Source: Fomes fomentarius
Lineage: Eukaryota; Basidiomycota; Agaricomycetes; Polyporales; Polyporaceae
NCBI GenBank assembly: GCA_022606135.1
Contig: JABYQN010000002.1
Coordinates: 1,860,001 to 1,924,000, forward strand
DNA: 64,000 nt
Reading direction: 5' to 3'
Of the stretch, positions 13,864 to 25,576 are shown one piece after another. Numbering within the stretch: position 1 is the first letter of the stretch; each line of letters starts with the position of its first letter. A program made the position numbers and the translations under genes. The notes under the pieces were generated by a model. That model did no database searches and had not been told where the DNA came from. It was given only the letters and a program-made list of their open reading frames with translations.

Positions 13864-16040
13864 TCATCGGGATCGCGAACAACGCTGGGCGTGCAACGAA
13901 GTACAGTCTACACGTAACAGCACGATACACTCATCCACGTCGATGTCACGACCGCTCTGCCCGTCGATTGTTGGCAGCCTCCGTCTCACCCCCGCCCCTT
14001 CTTGCTTATGTGCTTCTTGTGGGCGGGAAGCTTCATATAGCGGTTGCAGGAATCGTCGCGTCTGTTCGCTATCTGGCTGTAAATCGTACGCAGTCATGAG
14101 CACGAAGAAAGGACATCTATGACTATATGCGGGTACCTCTGTACAGAAGGACACCAATTTGTTGTTGAGCACGGCCTGTTGCTCCATCGCATCGTCCAGC
14201 TCTTTCCGAAGCTGCTTGCTCTGCTCGCGATATGAAGTCAGTGTCAACGAAAGGCAGCACGATAATGTACGACCGCGTACATCTTCATCCAATTTGTCGG
14301 CTCGAGCCTTCTCGGAGTCGGCCAGTTGTTTTTGTTCTGCTGCACGCGCCCGTGATAATAGGACCTCGAGCTCCTTCGAACGCACGACGCATTCAAAGTG
14401 TCGCTCCCGCAGCTCATACTGCCGCAGAACCTCCTTCAGTCGCTCCCGGATACTGCACAGACGTCGGAATACGATCAGCCTTTTTAGCATGAGAAAGAAA
14501 AGTGGAAATTCACGTACACTCCGTCGAAGATACTCTGTAATGTCTTCCGAGCCCTGAATACGAGTTAGCCACTACACAATGCTACCCACCTTGTGGTGCG
14601 AGACTCACTCTGTCGGGTCCTCTACCCATTCCTTCCTCAGCTTCTGCCGTACTGGCACAGGGCCGTCGTCCAGCTCCTCCGTACCAGGGCCATCCGTCAA
14701 ATCCATCAACTCCACTGCAAGGATGACATCCCCGTCCTCAATGCCCGCCTCCTCCGGGGTCTGATCTGGTTCGAGAGTCCGCCCGCTGTGCGAGAAGATG
14801 AATTGCATCGAGCTTGAACTGACAGACCCGCTCGTACTTCCGACAAGCGTCCCGTTCACGAGCGGGCTGATGCCCTTCTTGCCGATGGAGTTCGTGCCCA
14901 CGGAAGACGAGATGTTCGTCTCCATGCGATCCGTCCACGCGTTGAAGAGCCTCGAGAGCTTCGTCTTGCGCGAGATCTTGAAGTAGAGCTCGGCGCGGTA
15001 CTTGCAGACGACGCGCACGACAATATCGGGCATCTCGCGGTACTTGCTCTCCTGGACCTTCGCTCGTTCTGCGCGTTTTGCCATGTCGTTCTTCATTTGC
15101 ATGATCTTCGGGACGGGAAGAGAATGTTATTGACTAACACGTCTGCTCAATGGGTGGCACGCACCTCGTCCTGTGCCTCCTCCACACATGTTGCTAATCG
15201 CTTGCTATCTTCCTGTCCCGATCAAACCTGTGAATACTCCATATTTGAGAGTTAGAACTATGTGTACACACCCGTAGCTTCTTGTTATCCTGAGCGTATG
15301 GTTAGAAAGAAAGTACACGAGAGTCAAAGGCGGTGTCCTCACTTTCTGCAATTCCCTAGCCAGGTTCTCCATCTTAGTCTTCGTCTGGTTGGCCTTCGTT
15401 AACTGACTCTTGGCTATAGGACATGAGAAGAATAGAAGATACAGTATAACACAAAACATACCCGCATCCTTGTCCTTAACGAGTTTCTGCTTCTCCTTGG
15501 CGTGGTCTCGCTCGAGTCGTTTGAGCTCTGCGAACTACCAGAGGGACAGAAACGTTTCACATCCTGCGCACCTACCGGGGGAGCGATGGACCCACTAATT
15601 CAATATACTTTTGATGTATCGCCGTCTCTGTCATGCCCGACACCGAGTTCTGGGCCTCTTCCGCTGCACACGCATCAAGTCAAGTCAGGATGAGTGTCAA
15701 GCCCGCCCTCTCCTTGCCCGCTGCAGAACCGCATGCATCTATGCCACTCACCAAACCGCCGCTCCTCCTCCTCCTCGTGTGTTTCCTCCTCCTCGAGCAC
15801 CTGAATCCGGTTCTTCAGAGTCTCGTACATCTGCGAAGGGTCCACGGGCTGGTCCGCGGCCTTCTTCTTCCCTTTCTGCGCGGGCGCGTGTGTTCCGTTG
15901 ACGGTCGTGCCATTAGTGGTGCGCGGCGCGGTCTGCGCGTGTGTGGAGTTCGGGGGCACGGGTGGTGCCGCTGCAGGAGCGGGCGGGGTGGGACCAGCGG
16001 GGGCGGGCCTTCCGTGTCTCGCGGACTGGGTGCCGTTCAT
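13864..16040 (-). CDS. Taxilin-like coiled-coil protein with internal SUMO-like domain
   Basis: Predicted 522-residue protein built from 11 exons: 16040-15752, 15663-15596, 15534-15462, 15413-15343, 15289-15272 (18 bases), 15212-15165, 15105-14609, 14553-14518, 14452-14281, 14220-14137, 14076-13864. All ten junction phases agree. Residues 1-70 are Pro/Ala/Thr-rich. Residues about 70-190 form a taxilin/myosin-like coiled coil (LARELQKDNKKLREDSKRLA). The single 497-base exon 7 then encodes a SUMO-like (Rad60-SLD type) fold: IVVRVVCKYRAELYFKIS, a Ser/Gly insert, MQFIFSHSGRTLEPDQTPEE and GDVILAVELMDL. Exons 8-10 return to coiled coil (VLRQYELRERHFE). The C-terminal repeats of ordinary taxilins are missing and the last exon has no family match, so the end is uncertain. 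Taxilins bind syntaxins; a SUMO-like part suggests protein-interaction or SUMO-pathway links, not established here. Start at 16040 preferred; upstream in-frame codons include no ATG. Confidence 0.78.
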
Positions 16041-17031
16041 GGCGAGAGAATCCGCGATGTCTGTCTTGCGCGCAGCAGCAGATGTAATCACAGACAGACA
16101 GGCAAGAGAAGATAGAGAGCCAAGGCCGTCAAGTCAGAGGCGTGAGCGGCGTGCGTGGAGGAAGGAGTAACGTGTTGAGTACGGGTGTCCGAGGACAGCG
16201 CCAGTGAGGCAACCTCTGCTTGACGATGTTCGTTTGTCACGTTCTTTCGCCCGCCCTCCCTTGCTTTTTGTCACACTTTCTCTTGTCTCCTTCCGCCGTC
16301 TGCTTGTTCTCATCCGCTCGCGATTCGTGGCGGCACGCGCATTGGCTTCCGCCTTTCACTCTGACAATCACTCTGGCCAATCAGCACTCCGCGTGGACAG
16401 CGTCCGGGTTCTCATTTCCCGATGTGCATCCTGCAATGCCCCGTTTATTTTCAGCTAGAATTTCTCAAGACAGTCAACGCCGTACTCAGTCTGTCCATCA
16501 GCATACGGAGCGCGTGCAGAGGCTTGGAGGGATAGGACAGTCAGAACCATTCATTGTAGGTTCGCTACATGTCGATCCCCAATATCTCATCAGGCGTACG
16601 GAATGGAATTCTGGCTTCGTTCACAATGCAAGATTCCAATCGACTCTTCAATCAGATCAGCCTCAACGAGCTGCACTTCAGTCACCAGGGCTGGAAAGTG
16701 CGACTGAGCAGAGGCCATCGATATCAGGCGAGGTGGACACGAGCGCGATTGGAAGGGGCGTGCACCGGGCTTCACATGAGGTTATGAGCTGCCGGAAACA
16801 CCATGGGTGAGCCTCGTTGACTTCATCATGCCGTGTGTCATACTCCTGCAGTAGTGATGCGCCATGGGGGGACGGGACTGAGTAGTGATACGTGTTGTGC
16901 TACCAGGATTACAATGGGATTATACTTGAGTAAAGTAGGTCGTCTGATATGAAGAATTAGTGAAGCGCATACGAAGACACAAGAACTACTCACCTAGATC
17001 TCATCTTAGCAGTCTGCACGCCTCTGACCCT
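16041..17031. other. Intergenic, no gene seen
   Basis: About 1 kb upstream of the taxilin-like gene and beyond the stop of EF-Ts. A plus-strand open frame at 16220-16810 has random-looking composition and is not supported. Confidence 0.55.
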
Positions 17032-18051
17032 TCAGATCGCCTCTCCAACTGACCACTTCTCGAACTCCAGCAGCGCGATACCAGCATCCTCCGTGATTTG
17101 TTCAGTTACGAGACCGTGCGCCTTGGCCCACAAACTGAGCTCTTCAGCAATCGTACTGCCGAGCTTGCTCGGGAACATGTCCGTGGGTTGATTGTATAAC
17201 GCCTCCGGATCTGGCTCTCCATCCGGGTTGCCAATGTGTGTCGTCGGGAAGCCTACGATCGTCCGTCCGAGGGAACGCTCAAGCGCAGCAAGGTCACGCT
17301 GGAACTCCTCCGAGGTTATGAGAGAAGGGAGAAGGGGTGACTTGAGCGCATAGAGGGAGAGCGCGCCCTTCGTGCCGTTCGTGGGGATGGTCACAGTGCC
17401 ATGGAGGTAGGGGAACGCCCGGAGACCGAGGTGACTTTGCGTTGAAGGAAGAGGATCACGCACAACAGCCGCGGCTCTCCTCAGCGTAATCTTCTCTCCA
17501 ACTTTGGTCACCAAGTCCCGTACTGCGCTCTCCACTGTCGTATGTGCTGGCGCCGTCTGGGGATTGCGGTGGTCCAGCAACGGTGCGTCACGCAGCACGT
17601 CAAGCGACACCGGCTCGATAAACCGCCCCTCCGTCTTGGGTTCCGTAATGAAAGCAGCAGTGTGTGCGATGTCCGAGAGCAGCTTGCCGAAGAGCTCGTT
17701 CCGCGCGACGAAGTCGGTCTCGCAGTTCAGCTCGACCATCGCCGCGCGCACTCCGCGCGAGCCGGCTCGAAATCCAGGCGATAAGACTTGGATACCAATC
17801 AACCCCTGCTCCGCGACCCTATCAGCAAGCTTTGCGACCTTGGCAGCTCCATTTGCAGCGCGATCGGTGTCGAGCCAGGCGAGTGCAGCTTCGAGGTCAT
17901 TGTTGCTGGCAGCGAGCGCCTCGCGGGCCTTCGTGAGAGACACGCCCTCAACCTTCTTGCGGAGCTCTGCAATGAGCTTGACGGAAGGTTTGACAGATGT
18001 CGAGTAACAACGAGGCAGGGAGGAGGCAAGACCTCTACGAGCAGCGAACAT
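17032..18051 (-). CDS. TSF1: Mitochondrial elongation factor Ts
   Basis: Guanine nucleotide exchange factor for mitochondrial EF-Tu. Intronless, 339 residues. The N-terminus MFAARRGLASSLPRCYST is a mitochondrial presequence (basic, Ser-rich, no acids). The UBA-like helical start follows: KLIAELRKKVEGVSLTKARE, then the signature MVELNCETDFVARNE characteristic of EF-Ts, and the two alpha/beta lobes with GLRAFPYLHG and EEFQRDLAALE. The ATG at 18051 was taken because the in-frame extension upstream begins with GTG. It stands between the taxilin-like gene and the oxygenase-like gene, all on the minus strand; it is the only intronless gene of any size here, which is notable in so intron-rich a region but common for this family in fungi. 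Confidence 0.95.
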   Translation of the reverse strand: MFAARRGLASSLPRCYSTSVKPSVKLIAELRKKVEGVSLTKAREALAASNNDLEAALAWLDTDRAANGAAKVAKLADRVAEQGLIGIQVLSPGFRAGSRGVRAAMVELNCETDFVARNELFGKLLSDIAHTAAFITEPKTEGRFIEPVSLDVLRDAPLLDHRNPQTAPAHTTVESAVRDLVTKVGEKITLRRAAAVVRDPLPSTQSHLGLRAFPYLHGTVTIPTNGTKGALSLYALKSPLLPSLITSEEFQRDLAALERSLGRTIVGFPTTHIGNPDGEPDPEALYNQPTDMFPSKLGSTIAEELSLWAKAHGLVTEQITEDAGIALLEFEKWSVGEAI

Positions 18052-18275
18052 AGCGGACACGGAGAAGACTCAGACTGGGACTCCGAGTCAGACGCGTCAA
18101 AGAAGTCACGTGTTGCACTGAATCGCTGTCGGGACCGATCGGAGCGCTGGTCAGAGTTAACCACGGTCCCTCCGCGATTATCAGAGAATCCATCCAAACT
18201 CACTAGAGGTACATAGTCAACGAGAAATCAGAGCAATTACAAATCCTGCAGTATAAGTACTATCAATATCCCCTT

Positions 18276-21200
18276 CTAAGTCAGGTCTATAACCTCGCGA
18301 TCGTCGTGCGCCAGTTTTCTTCGTTTTGTAGCACGAGTAGTACTACTTGATGTCAGTGAACGAGTACTTGATGTCAGCGAACGGGGACTTCGAACTGGAG
18401 TCGGAGGATCGTCCACCGCGCCAGGCCCTGAGTAGTAAGCTATATCCAAAGCACAAGTAACCGCCTGGAAGTCTTCTCCGAGAATAAACTGCAGCTCTCT
18501 GCGGCTGGTGCTGATGCTATGCAGGAGTTTGCGCCCGTCCTGCTGTGCATTTTGCCAACGAATAGGTTCATAGAGTGCGTCAGCCTTCGTAACCTGGACG
18601 GGATGAAGAGTCAGCATTCCAGTGCAATCAGCGCCGAGCACAGTGGGTCAGGAGTGCCACGCACCTTGATGCCTCTCGCACCACACCCATAGATAAGCTT
18701 CCACGAAGCCACATTCCCACACCAATCCTTCAGCTCGTGCTCCAGATGTTCCCTCGCGGAGCGATCCAGATACTCCCACGACTTTGTCCGCTCCAGTTCT
18801 TCATGAAGAAATTCACGGACCTGCCCGCAGTGCTCACACTCACATGCCCACCAACGAAGGTCTTCCAACGCCGCCCGGCGCTGGTCAGATGGAGGCCGTG
18901 GTCCAAGGATCTTGTCGACCCAACAGGTCATGATCATCCGGAAGATACTCGAGTATCTTGGGGATGAAGTAGAGAAACTGTACTTGTCCAGGAGCGACGT
19001 GATCTTGGGGATCAGACTGAGGACTAGTTCGGAATCTCGTTGGTCGATAGGGCCGTGGACCATACGAGAGATCACTTCACAACAGGCTTCAGGAACATGC
19101 GAGTGTATACAGAACTCCAGAGCATGCATGACGAAGTCAATAGCCAGGGCCGGCAGACCTTGGAGTTTGAGCGAAGGGTGGATGCATGGGTTGGTCCGTG
19201 GTTTGGGAGATAGATCGACAACCGCGGCGTACTTCTTGACCAGTCTTACCAGAGCGGCATCGAACGATACCTCGGCCCCTTCAGTGAGATCGAGCAACTC
19301 GCGTTTGGCTCGGAGCTCCTCGACGATGTCACGAATGATGTTGGCCCTGAGATTGAGAGTCTCTAGCCTAGGTATGAGTCTAGCCCACGTTCATCAGCGA
19401 ATACGAGATGACAGGTGTCCCATCTTAAGACTTACACATCAAGCACCAGCTTCGGCAGTCGCCCCTTGATGGCAGCTTGGAACAGTGCTGACACATGCTC
19501 CTGCTCGAGTATCGCGGGAGACCCAGTGATCCAGTCCAAATACAATGCACAGCCCACATTGCATAGTTTCTTGATGCCTTGAATCATGGGACGCCCGTAG
19601 ACATCGTCAGCTAGAAGAGAGATGAGGGGAAGCAAAACATCCTTCGCGCGTTGTTGGGCGATGGCTGGCTCTATTCCAGACATATTCGTCAACTTCTTGG
19701 TGACCTGGGTGACCAGTTTCTCGCAGCCGGTCTTGCGACAGGTGTTTATACATAGGGTAGCGTATGTGATCGACGCCCTGGCATTAGCTGAGCTCGAATC
19801 GGGTGTGACATCATCGAGTGCCTCTTTGTCGGGACCATAGTAGTCGGATTTTGAGATCGCCATCTCAATAGTGTCGTGGACCAGACGCGTCTTTAGTTGC
19901 GGAGGCAGTCGAGAGAGACCATGAATATAAGCAGCACATATCACCATTGTTTTCGGGTCGGCCGAATGTTGTATCTGCGGCAACAGACTAAAGACAGTGG
20001 TGAGTGAGACGTCATGACAGATGAAAAAAAACACCTACCTTCGTTCGAGGAAGTCTATGCTTCCAACGCGCAACGAGAGATCTATGAGATACTGCATCTC
20101 GTCCTCACCACCACAAGGCTTGAGCGACTCCAGCAGCTTCATCCTCCACTTGAAGGGCCACTCAGGCGGCACCAATTGCTCATTAGCCATGTCTCCTGGA
20201 ACTTGCAACCAACTCTCGAGTCGGTCCAGAAACTTCAAGGCAGAGAGATTGCTCGTGTCCTTCTGAAGGGTATTCTCGATGCTGCTCATGAATCTCAGCC
20301 CAGGATCAGACACCGTAAGGCGAACGTCACCGATACTCACACTGGCCGAACCACGTCGAAGCCGAACACATCCATCGCATTCAGCAAATTGTCCTCTTGT
20401 ATGGCCTGGATCCCACTGTCTGCATCGCACTTGCTGATAGCTTGGAACCAGAGCGGGATATCCTGCCAACGTCTCGCGACTTTGCAGACGCTATTCATTA
20501 CCTGCCGGCAATCTTGAATGCCCGCTGCGCGAGCGAGGATGATGTCGACTAGCCCCCTTTCCTCGTCAGTGGGGTTTGTAGATGTACACCTGGTTATGCG
20601 TTCGCACGCATATGCGAACCCGATGACGTCGAGGTGACTCCATGACGGCCAGATAATGCATACGGTCTGGCGGTGAACTGCCCCGTACAATGGTCAGGCT
20701 CAAAGTTGTCAGGAGGAGTCGGAAAGTTGACCACTCACCTAGATCGACAACGCCTACTCCCTAGAATGAATATAAATGCGATCAATACCAAAGGTAACAA
20801 GGGGAGCTACAGAATGCCTACCTTGCCATGATCCTCCTGCCAATCCTCAGTCTTTGCTTCCCCTTGTCTCAAGACATCCTCCAAATTACCAGGGATAGTC
20901 TCCGTCCAGAGCTCGAGATCCAATTCCCTCTGTAGTAGGTTACCGTTCAGGTCGACCAGATTTGTCACTGTGGTTTGCCTTTCCTTGATCTCCGTCATCC
21001 GGACGTCCTGGTCGCCGTTACTCTGCCTCTCCACGTGTGCGGGCCCACGCTCGTGACACAGAATAGTCGCCAGCCCGATGTGGAATTCAAGTGCAGGGAT
21101 GAGCATGTTGAGAAGCTCAATCTTACGCGCGTCTGCGCCCTTCAACGCGGTGCCACGCAAATCCTCCTCAGAGTACTCGTCTTTGAGTAGGTAGACGAGC

Positions 21201-22581
21201 TTATGAGGGCCATTGCCTTTCCCGAGCTTCCTCCATGAGAGGAGGACACGACGGAGGTCCTCTATGAGCTGTGTCTGCCCGTCCGACAGTGCAGGCCGAA
21301 GGGAAGATGTCGTATGGATAAGATTGTACGAAAGCGCAAGACGGTATCCGCTGTTGATGCGCTGAACTTCGTGGAGGACGGCAGTATACCATGCGAGCAC
21401 GGTGGTTTGCGTGAGAGAGGTTGAGCTACAATCATACTCGTCAGCGAGCCCGCCGTGGGAGACGCGGACGGCGCCGCCAGTAAACTTGGAAGGAAGAACT
21501 ATGACGACTGTTGCGAAAGTGCCACCATGCTTCTTCGTGCTGTGTTGTGTGAACGTCAGGCAATGATATGACAGAGGTAACGGCATGACGTACTCCACAT
21601 GAGGAGGGGAACTTAGATACGTTAGCTGAAGCGAACGAACAAAAGATGATAGGCAGGACATACTGAGATCCTGTCTCATATAGTAGCAGCTTGTATAGCT
21701 CGCAGCGGGGCTGGCTAGCTTCATATTTCACACCGAGGACTTCACAAATCTGCTTTACGGACCGCTCCAAGAACTGGGACCATTCCTGGTTACAAATCGC
21801 AACCTAAGAAACACCAGTTTGAGCTTCGTATACCATTGACGATGAACACGTGTTTCACAACTGACCAGTGTTCCATCAATCTCCCAGGTATCCCGCACCG
21901 AAGTGGGGATGACCGAGGGTTCATCTAGGTTGGATGAGGCCTGCGATGTTTGTCTCTTGATCGCAGAGGCATCCCCTGGGCTAAGCGGCAATCCAATCGT
22001 TCCAATACCCTTGATGTCGAGAACAGGATTCGGCGCGTCCGGATACGTTCTGTGAAAGGCAAATGAGTTTGTACATTCGAGGTCCCTGGATAGAGCATCT
22101 TCCATGGCGAGCTGCACAAATCTATTAGTGTAAGGAGCCGGAACAGGGAGCTCGCGAACTTCACCCGTATATCAACAGCATTATCCGAGTTCACGATGGC
22201 CTGTTCAGGCGCTGCATCACGCTCCTCTGTTTCTGACCCCGACGTAGGTTGTGTTATGTCGGCGATTGATAATACATCCCCTCCAGTTTGGGGACGATAC
22301 AGCGTGGGCTCACTCTCCTGGGAGAAAGATATTGGGTCAGCGTAGGTCGACACAGTTTTACCGCCAGTTGTTGGAGACGCCACTATGAAATCTTCGTCGT
22401 CCGACACCTCTGCCTGGACTGGCACAACAGTCCTCCTGCCCACTGTAGGTCTTGCGGAGTCGCTCCGCTCGTCACGCAACGTGAACTCTTGATGATGGAC
22501 CGGTACATAGGGATAGATCGTCTTGCCTCCTGTGGTCGCCCTCGCTGTTGTTTCGGTGTCTGACATGGCAGCTTCCGTCAT
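18276..22581 (-). CDS. Large 2-oxoglutarate/Fe(II) oxygenase-like protein
   Basis: Predicted 1,245-residue protein, 11 exons: 22581-22165, 22111-21866, 21803-21664, 21611-21594 (18 bases), 21539-20822, 20760-20739 (22 bases), 20677-20341, 20293-20039, 19987-19436, 19379-18665, 18593-18276; phases all agree. The dioxygenase core has iron ligands His272 and Asp274 (HVD), His330 (LHEV) and the co-substrate Arg340 in SGYRLALSYNL, so the site is complete. Residues 1-130 carry four loose repeats of a TTGGKT/QTGGD-type motif in an acidic, Ser/Thr-rich region. The 800-residue C-terminal part is helical, with no domain I can name, ending in a basic KRRK segment. This architecture matches an abundant uncharacterised agaricomycete family (from knowledge of the family). 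Substrate unknown. A 39-base stretch within exon 7 could be an additional tiny in-frame intron. Confidence 0.85.
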
Positions 22582-23716
22582 GTCTACCGCCGAATCCGGT
22601 ACCTTGGGGGAGGACGGCAGTAGTTCAGCTACAGGGTGCGGAAAGCGCTAGTGACAGGGTACGTCACGTGCACGGCGTAATCAACAAGACGAGTATTGAA
22701 GACGTTACGGCCGGCGACCGTTGGACTCACCTCTCGAGCACTAGCATCTGTTTCGTCCATAGCTGTATAGCGTAAATGTGGGGTCGAGGATCCAGGGCAA
22801 TTTGGAAGAAGACGCGATACACTTACGCGTTATATGGACGCGGTAGTCACATGGACATGATCCTTTGTCACCAATCTCTCGTACCGACATTGTTTGTTTC
22901 CATGTTTGTTTTCAACCATGTTCTCCATTGCACGAAGGCCATTCATATCCATATCAAACGGAGATGTGCACGGGTAAAGACCCGCTTCAGAGGTACCATA
23001 GTACTTGCATTGTGGAACTGTGACGCGCCTGCCAGTCAGTGCCAATGGTGACACAGTGCCATCGAATATGTTGAACCGACCTTTCAATCTACGAGAATGG
23101 AAGTCAATAGATGAAGCAATAATAATCACCTTCTCCAATGATTCAAAGTCGCGCTAAGTCCGCTAATCAGATGTTAGGTCTATCACCTCTTGGTCGTTGT
23201 ACGCCGTTTCCTTCGCTTGGCCGGAGGAGCGCCTGTGTAGGCTATGTGTGAGAAGGTCCTACAGCTGGTGCGTCAGCAGTGGGCATTGCGTTGAGACTCG
23301 GAGCACGTCGGAGCGTGGAGGGAGGGTCCGGATGCAGATGTTGCTGCACCGGATGCCGACGTCCTCGTTCCATTCGTGGCTAGGGCAGAAGTATTCGTGG
23401 CGTAGGTGTCTCCTAGGACGGACTGTAGCTCGCCAGCATCCGTACTGATACTGTCCAGAACAACGGTGCAACGGCCATGATGACGGGTGAACGCGCCCAG
23501 TCACATCCACGTGATTGTTGGTCACACTCATTTTTATCATCCACATTACTCACATCGTTTTGACATCCAGCACTGAGCAGTGAGCATTGCGAGTAGGCTA
23601 CTTAGCCTCCCATGATCGGATCCTAGCTTGAGCACAGTCCATACGATGCAGAAGTCTTACTATCATACACATCATGGCCTCCCCGAATAACCACAACGTA
23701 GGCAGAGGTCAGCAGC
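22582..23716. other. Intergenic, no gene seen
   Basis: Upstream of the oxygenase-like gene and downstream of the first membrane protein. Only short open frames without motifs or matching splice sites. Confidence 0.55.
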
Positions 23717-25062
23717 TCAACGGCTTTCCTCAATTATTCCATGAGTGACAGATAGCGTTGCCTGAGCATCCTCATCGCTCCCGGGCCGTCGCGAGTGACG
23801 GGGGGTACCGATGTCATGCACGCGTGCCGGCGGGTCACTTCGCCCTTCGTTGGGGATGGCAGCCGTTTGCGTGTTGGCAGGGTGCGGTCCTGATATTCCA
23901 GGTGACGTTACCTCAGTCTGCGTCTCGTGCGCGTGAGCTGAAACAAGGTAGATGCGTGATATGAGCATAATCCGGCTAGTAACGGAGCATCGATCCCACC
24001 TGCCAGTGTGTTTTCCTCGCTTGGATGCTCAGACAACGTGTACAATGCCCGGCCACGGGTAGTAACCGAACGTATCCTTCCAGCGACTACGGGAAGAACC
24101 GTCAAGACCATGAGTGAGTCGACCTAGCTACTATAAATGCCACTCGTCGCGCACCTGAAGGAGAAGGCTGGTCACTGGTGTCCCTCGCCTCCTCTGTTTC
24201 CGGAGGTGGGACCGGCCCTGCCGTTTGGCCCCGTCCTTTCGAGCGCTGCCTATACAGCATGATTCCGACCGCAATTATCGCGCCACCCCCTAGCGCACTG
24301 CCCAAAGCAGCGATACCCGCCGTCGTATGGGTGCTCGACGAAGGAGAGGATATTGCGTTGAAATTCGAGGAAGTCGGACTAGGCGGAGGTCGTGCATTAG
24401 TCAGGCTCGCCAGTGTGCCCTCTGGAAGACAAGTCGTATTGTCCCCTGCGACCACGGTCCACTCGTGCGCTAGCAAAGATTGCCGCGCGGGTATGAGCCT
24501 ATGATGTACTATGTATGAAACAGACATCTTTAGTTCACTCGCCTGACGCATACAGCGTATATGGGTCCTCGAGCCTTATGTAGGTGAAGCTGAAATTCTG
24601 ACCTACACCACATGTGAGTCTACTCCCTATGTCCTTGCAAAACCCTTACGACTGAACATCGGACTTACCAACTGGGAGGTCCACGGTCCAATGGAACTCT
24701 GTGTCGTTGATAGGCCCAAGGGTCCTCAGAGTCGGGTCACCAGGAGCAATCTCGCGATCTGGCGCGACCCAGAGTTGCTAGCAGCCATGATATCTCAATC
24801 CAGTACGATCGGTCCACGGAAGGGATCACCTACGAAGGGAGGCTGGAAGCCAACGTCAGGACGGCTCGGTTCAGTCTTGGTATCAATGAGGGACACATAC
24901 CTGCTCTGGTTGCCAGAATAGATCGACTTGGGAGCATTGTTCAAGGGTCAAGGTTCCCGGAGGGAAGACAAACAGCTCCGCAGAAGCATGTTCGCTGAAG
25001 ACAACAAGGATGAAAGAGAGCGCGGGGAACAGCGAGACGAAGGAGCGGACTTGGAGGCGCAT
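23717..25062 (-). CDS. Secretory single-pass membrane protein, copy 1
   Basis: Unknown function; 320 residues, exons 25062-24901, 24842-24834 (9 bases), 24777-24669, 24602-24543, 24469-24155, 24086-24000, 23937-23717. Order: signal peptide (residues 1-30), Cys-containing extracellular domain (TLEQCSQVDLFW, then PPF from the 9-base exon, WTVDLPVG, VVAGDNTTCL), a Ser/Thr/Pro stalk likely O-glycosylated, one transmembrane helix (AALGSALGGGAIIAVGIMLY) and a cytoplasmic tail with ETEEARD and SLRTLYTL-like segment. Intron 4 (24470-24542) uses a GC donor; a canonical alternative (CT/GTATGC with acceptor at 24499) exists, but the GC version gives exon 4 exactly the 60 bases found in copy 2. The type resembles agaricomycete surface sensor-like proteins with no known ligand. 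Tandem with copy 2. Confidence 0.78.
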
Positions 25063-25576
25063 GCTAAGAACTTGGATAACGCAGGCGCCGCGTCGAGGGT
25101 GCGTGTTAACTTCATGTACTTAATCCGACAGGAAATCCCGCAGGAGTCGCGCAACATCTCTGGAAGTCAGTCCGTGGCAACGGCGCTACTTGCTGTCGCG
25201 ATAAGCTGTATTCTGTGTATTGCCGGGCACATGGATTTGACAGTCTTGAGAGTTTCTGTGTAATTGCAATATTATATTGTGACCGAATTGAATGCGCCCG
25301 TGCACATGGCGGTGTCGGAAGCCTGGTGATCATGTCGACCTTACGTGTACCCTGTCCGAGTGACACCGAACTCCTCGGTACCGCATCTTCAGCTCATCAG
25401 CATAGCATGTGGGAGAGCTATCGAGTCATAGCGCACCTGTACCTGGTAACAACGAGTTCCTTATTTTAGGACATCAATACCATTGTTGGAACCCGGGGCT
25501 CGTCATCTCATTTGGGCAGTTCCCAGGCGTCATACAGAAGGCTAGGTTAACGTTCTGTACTTCAAGGCCGACATGT
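25063..25576. other. Intergenic, promoter of membrane protein copy 1
   Basis: Gap between the two tandem membrane protein genes; no other gene visible. Confidence 0.55.

Noticed and set aside
16220..16810. 196-codon plus-strand open frame
   Set aside because: Composition is random-looking, no motif, and it lies in the upstream region of a well-supported gene.
24499..24553. Canonical GT-AG alternative for intron 4 of membrane protein copy 1
   Set aside because: It gives a sequence that does not align with the paralogue, whereas the GC-AG version matches in length and residues.
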